From the NCBI GenBank assembly GCA_002314595.1, contig DCGP01000023.1, positions 28,624-62,929 of the forward strand: a DNA stretch of 34,306 bases, given 5' to 3'. Shown in pieces: positions 32,911 through 34,306 of the stretch; positions within the stretch are counted from its first letter, which is position 1, and the number at the start of each line of letters is the position of its first letter. The notes beneath the pieces are model-generated. The model ran no database searches, was not told the origin of the DNA, and worked only from the letters and a program-made list of their open reading frames with translations. Made by a program: the position numbers and the translations under genes. The DNA is from Clostridiales bacterium UBA1775 (GTDB taxonomy: Bacteria; Bacillota; Clostridia; Monoglobales; Firm-18).

Positions 32911-34306
32911 ATGTCAGAGACATCAATCAAATTATCGGAAATTGCAAACAGAATATTAGAAATGCGTGAAATTTCAGGGTATTCAGTTGAAGAAATGGCA
33001 CAAAAGACAGAAGTTTCAGTTGAACAATACAAAACCTACGAAGCAGGTCTTGTAGATTTTCCCTTTACCTTTATTCACAAGTGTGCACTTGCCTTTAATA
33101 TTGAAATAACAGATATTTTAGAGGGTGTCAGCGCACATCTTTCTTCCTATACTGTTACACGAAAGGGTCAAGGGCAAACAACTGCTAAAGAAAACGGAAT
33201 TGAAATCAAGAATATGGCACCAATGTTTAAAAACAAACTTGCAGAGCCCTATTATGTTACTTATGACTATGTCCCAGAACAGCAAAACCAACCAATCCAC
33301 CTAACAAAACATTCAGGTCAAGAATTTGACTTTATTGTAAGTGGTAAATTAAAGGTGCAAATCGGTGAACATACCGAAATACTTGAAAAGGGCGACAGTA
33401 TTTTCTATAATAGTTCAACTCCACACGGTATGATTGCCGTTGGTGGTAAAAGCTGTACCTTCTGTGCAGTTGTTGTATCAGGCGAAGAAGAAATCAATAA
33501 AATCCACTCCCATCAATCACTTGTTTTAGCAGGCAAAACCGAAGAGCTTGTATTTAAGAAATTTATTAAAAGTGAAAAATTTGATAATGGTGTTTTAAAA
33601 AGTTTAGACTTTAAAAATGAGGATAAATTCAACTTTGCATTTGATGTAGTTGATGCAATCGCAAGAAAGTATCCTGACAAAACTGCAATGATTCATATTG
33701 ACAGTGATATGACAGAACGCAAATTTACCTTTAAGGATATTAAGGACGCATCAAGCCAAACTGCAAACTACTTTAAATCATTGGGAATAAAAAAAGGCGA
33801 TAGAGTAATGCTTGTACTAAAACGCCACTATCAGTTCTGGTTCTCAATACTTGCACTCCATAAGCTTGGGGCTATTGCAATTCCTGCAACAAACCAACTT
33901 CAAGAGCACGACTTTACTTATAGATTTGATGCAGCAGGTGTTTCAGCAATCCTATGCACTGCCGATGGGGAAACTGCAAATCAGGTTGACGAAGCAATTT
34001 TAAAAACAAATACCGTAAAAACAAAAATCTTAGTTGGTGGCAAACGTGATGGTTGGCACAATTTTAACGAAGAATACGGGCTATTTAGCAGAAAATTTGA
34101 AAGAACAGACGACTCTCCTTGTGGGGACGATTCAATGATTATGTTCTTTACATCAGGCACAACAGGTTATCCTAAAATTGCAACACATAGTTATAAGTAC
34201 CCACTTGGTCATTACCTAACTGCAAGATATTGGCACAATGTAAGACCTGACGGGCTACACCTAACAATTTCCGATACCGGTTGGGGCAAGGCACTTTGGG
34301 GCAAAC
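32911..34306 (+). CDS. HTH-cupin-acyl-CoA synthetase fusion (3' end outside window)
   Basis: One uninterrupted frame from ATG 32911 (GGGGAGTG 9 bases upstream) to the window edge, 465 residues seen. Residues 8-68 form an XRE-type helix-turn-helix, about 125-185 a cupin (H134, E138, then GDSIFYNSSTPHG with H172), and from about 235 an ANL-superfamily AMP-binding domain with the adenylate P-loop FFTSGTTGYPK (412-422). The enzyme part should activate a carboxylic acid to acyl-AMP and then acyl-CoA. The regulator-like front end may sense substrate or product. Expression is set by the T-box upstream, linking it to amino-acid metabolism, likely of isoleucine. Substrate is inferred, not shown. Confidence 0.92.
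   Translation, partial: MSETSIKLSEIANRILEMREISGYSVEEMAQKTEVSVEQYKTYEAGLVDFPFTFIHKCALAFNIEITDILEGVSAHLSSYTVTRKGQGQTTAKENGIEIKNMAPMFKNKLAEPYYVTYDYVPEQQNQPIHLTKHSGQEFDFIVSGKLKVQIGEHTEILEKGDSIFYNSSTPHGMIAVGGKSCTFCAVVVSGEEEINKIHSHQSLVLAGKTEELVFKKFIKSEKFDNGVLKSLDFKNEDKFNFAFDVVDAIARKYPDKTAMIHIDSDMTERKFTFKDIKDASSQTANYFKSLGIKKGDRVMLVLKRHYQFWFSILALHKLGAIAIPATNQLQEHDFTYRFDAAGVSAILCTADGETANQVDEAILKTNTVKTKILVGGKRDGWHNFNEEYGLFSRKFERTDDSPCGDDSMIMFFTSGTTGYPKIATHSYKYPLGHYLTARYWHNVRPDGLHLTISDTGWGKALWGK

Overview
The window is a compact, AT-rich bacterial chromosome segment that looks like a Clostridia-class Firmicute, probably a gut or rumen Oscillospirales/Lachnospirales-type genome. That placement is inferred from the T-box leader, the low GC, the metG-tatD and rpsU-yqeY pairs, the mfd-prsA pair, the fused amino-acid ABC transporter and the frequent TTG/GTG starts with strong Shine-Dalgarno (SD) sequences. 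No phage, insertion sequence or CRISPR array was found. Most of the window is core housekeeping DNA; the accessory flavour lies between 25.7 and 34.3 kb.

Layout. (1) 0.3-9.1 kb, + strand: a YfcE-like phosphodiesterase with a possibly leaderless start, a FemX-like aminoacyltransferase, an alanine-racemase-like enzyme, metG, tatD, an OmpR-type response regulator with its histidine kinase, and a membrane-anchored HtrA protease. The last three resemble the CssRS-HtrA secretion-stress module. (2) 9.4-17 kb, - strand: mfd, a PrsA-like foldase lipoprotein, an FHA protein, a SEDS (FtsW/RodA) polymerase and a class B PBP. The last three echo the actinobacterial fhaB-rodA-pbpA order. (3) 17.0-17.24 kb: a gap with three perfect DnaA boxes. 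(4) 17.2-24.7 kb, - strand: secA, prfB, prfA, tsaC, rimI, tsaD. prfB needs a +1 programmed frameshift, and its recoding stop codon is UAA instead of the usual UGA. rimI has no canonical start for its full-length product and continues in frame from the tsaC stop. (5) 24.9-25.7 kb, + strand: rpsU-yqeY with a clean promoter and terminator. (6) 25.7-29.8 kb, - strand: a five-gene operon with an HPr-kinase-like ATPase, an S24/S26 peptidase, a TIGR04076 protein, a fused binding-protein/permease whose binding domain looks circularly permuted, and a GlnQ-type ATPase with an extra C-terminal domain. (7) 29.8-30.2 kb: tRNA-Thr(CGU) with its own promoter and terminator, and a divergent 42-residue small ORF. 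(8) 30.2-32.5 kb, - strand: an SNF-family sodium symporter and an SDR oxidoreductase. (9) 32.56-34.3 kb, + strand: a T-box leader, probably isoleucine-responsive, controlling an HTH-cupin-acyl-CoA synthetase fusion that runs off the window.

How the parts may work together: regions 1 and 2 hold cell-wall synthesis and envelope quality control. Region 4 holds protein export, translation termination and t6A tRNA modification. The most novel candidates are the UAA-type prfB recoding site next to prfA, the five-gene kinase/peptidase/transporter operon, the DnaA-box cluster, and the T-box-controlled acyl-CoA synthetase, which may feed isoleucine synthesis from 2-methylbutyrate. These functional links are inferences from sequence and order only.
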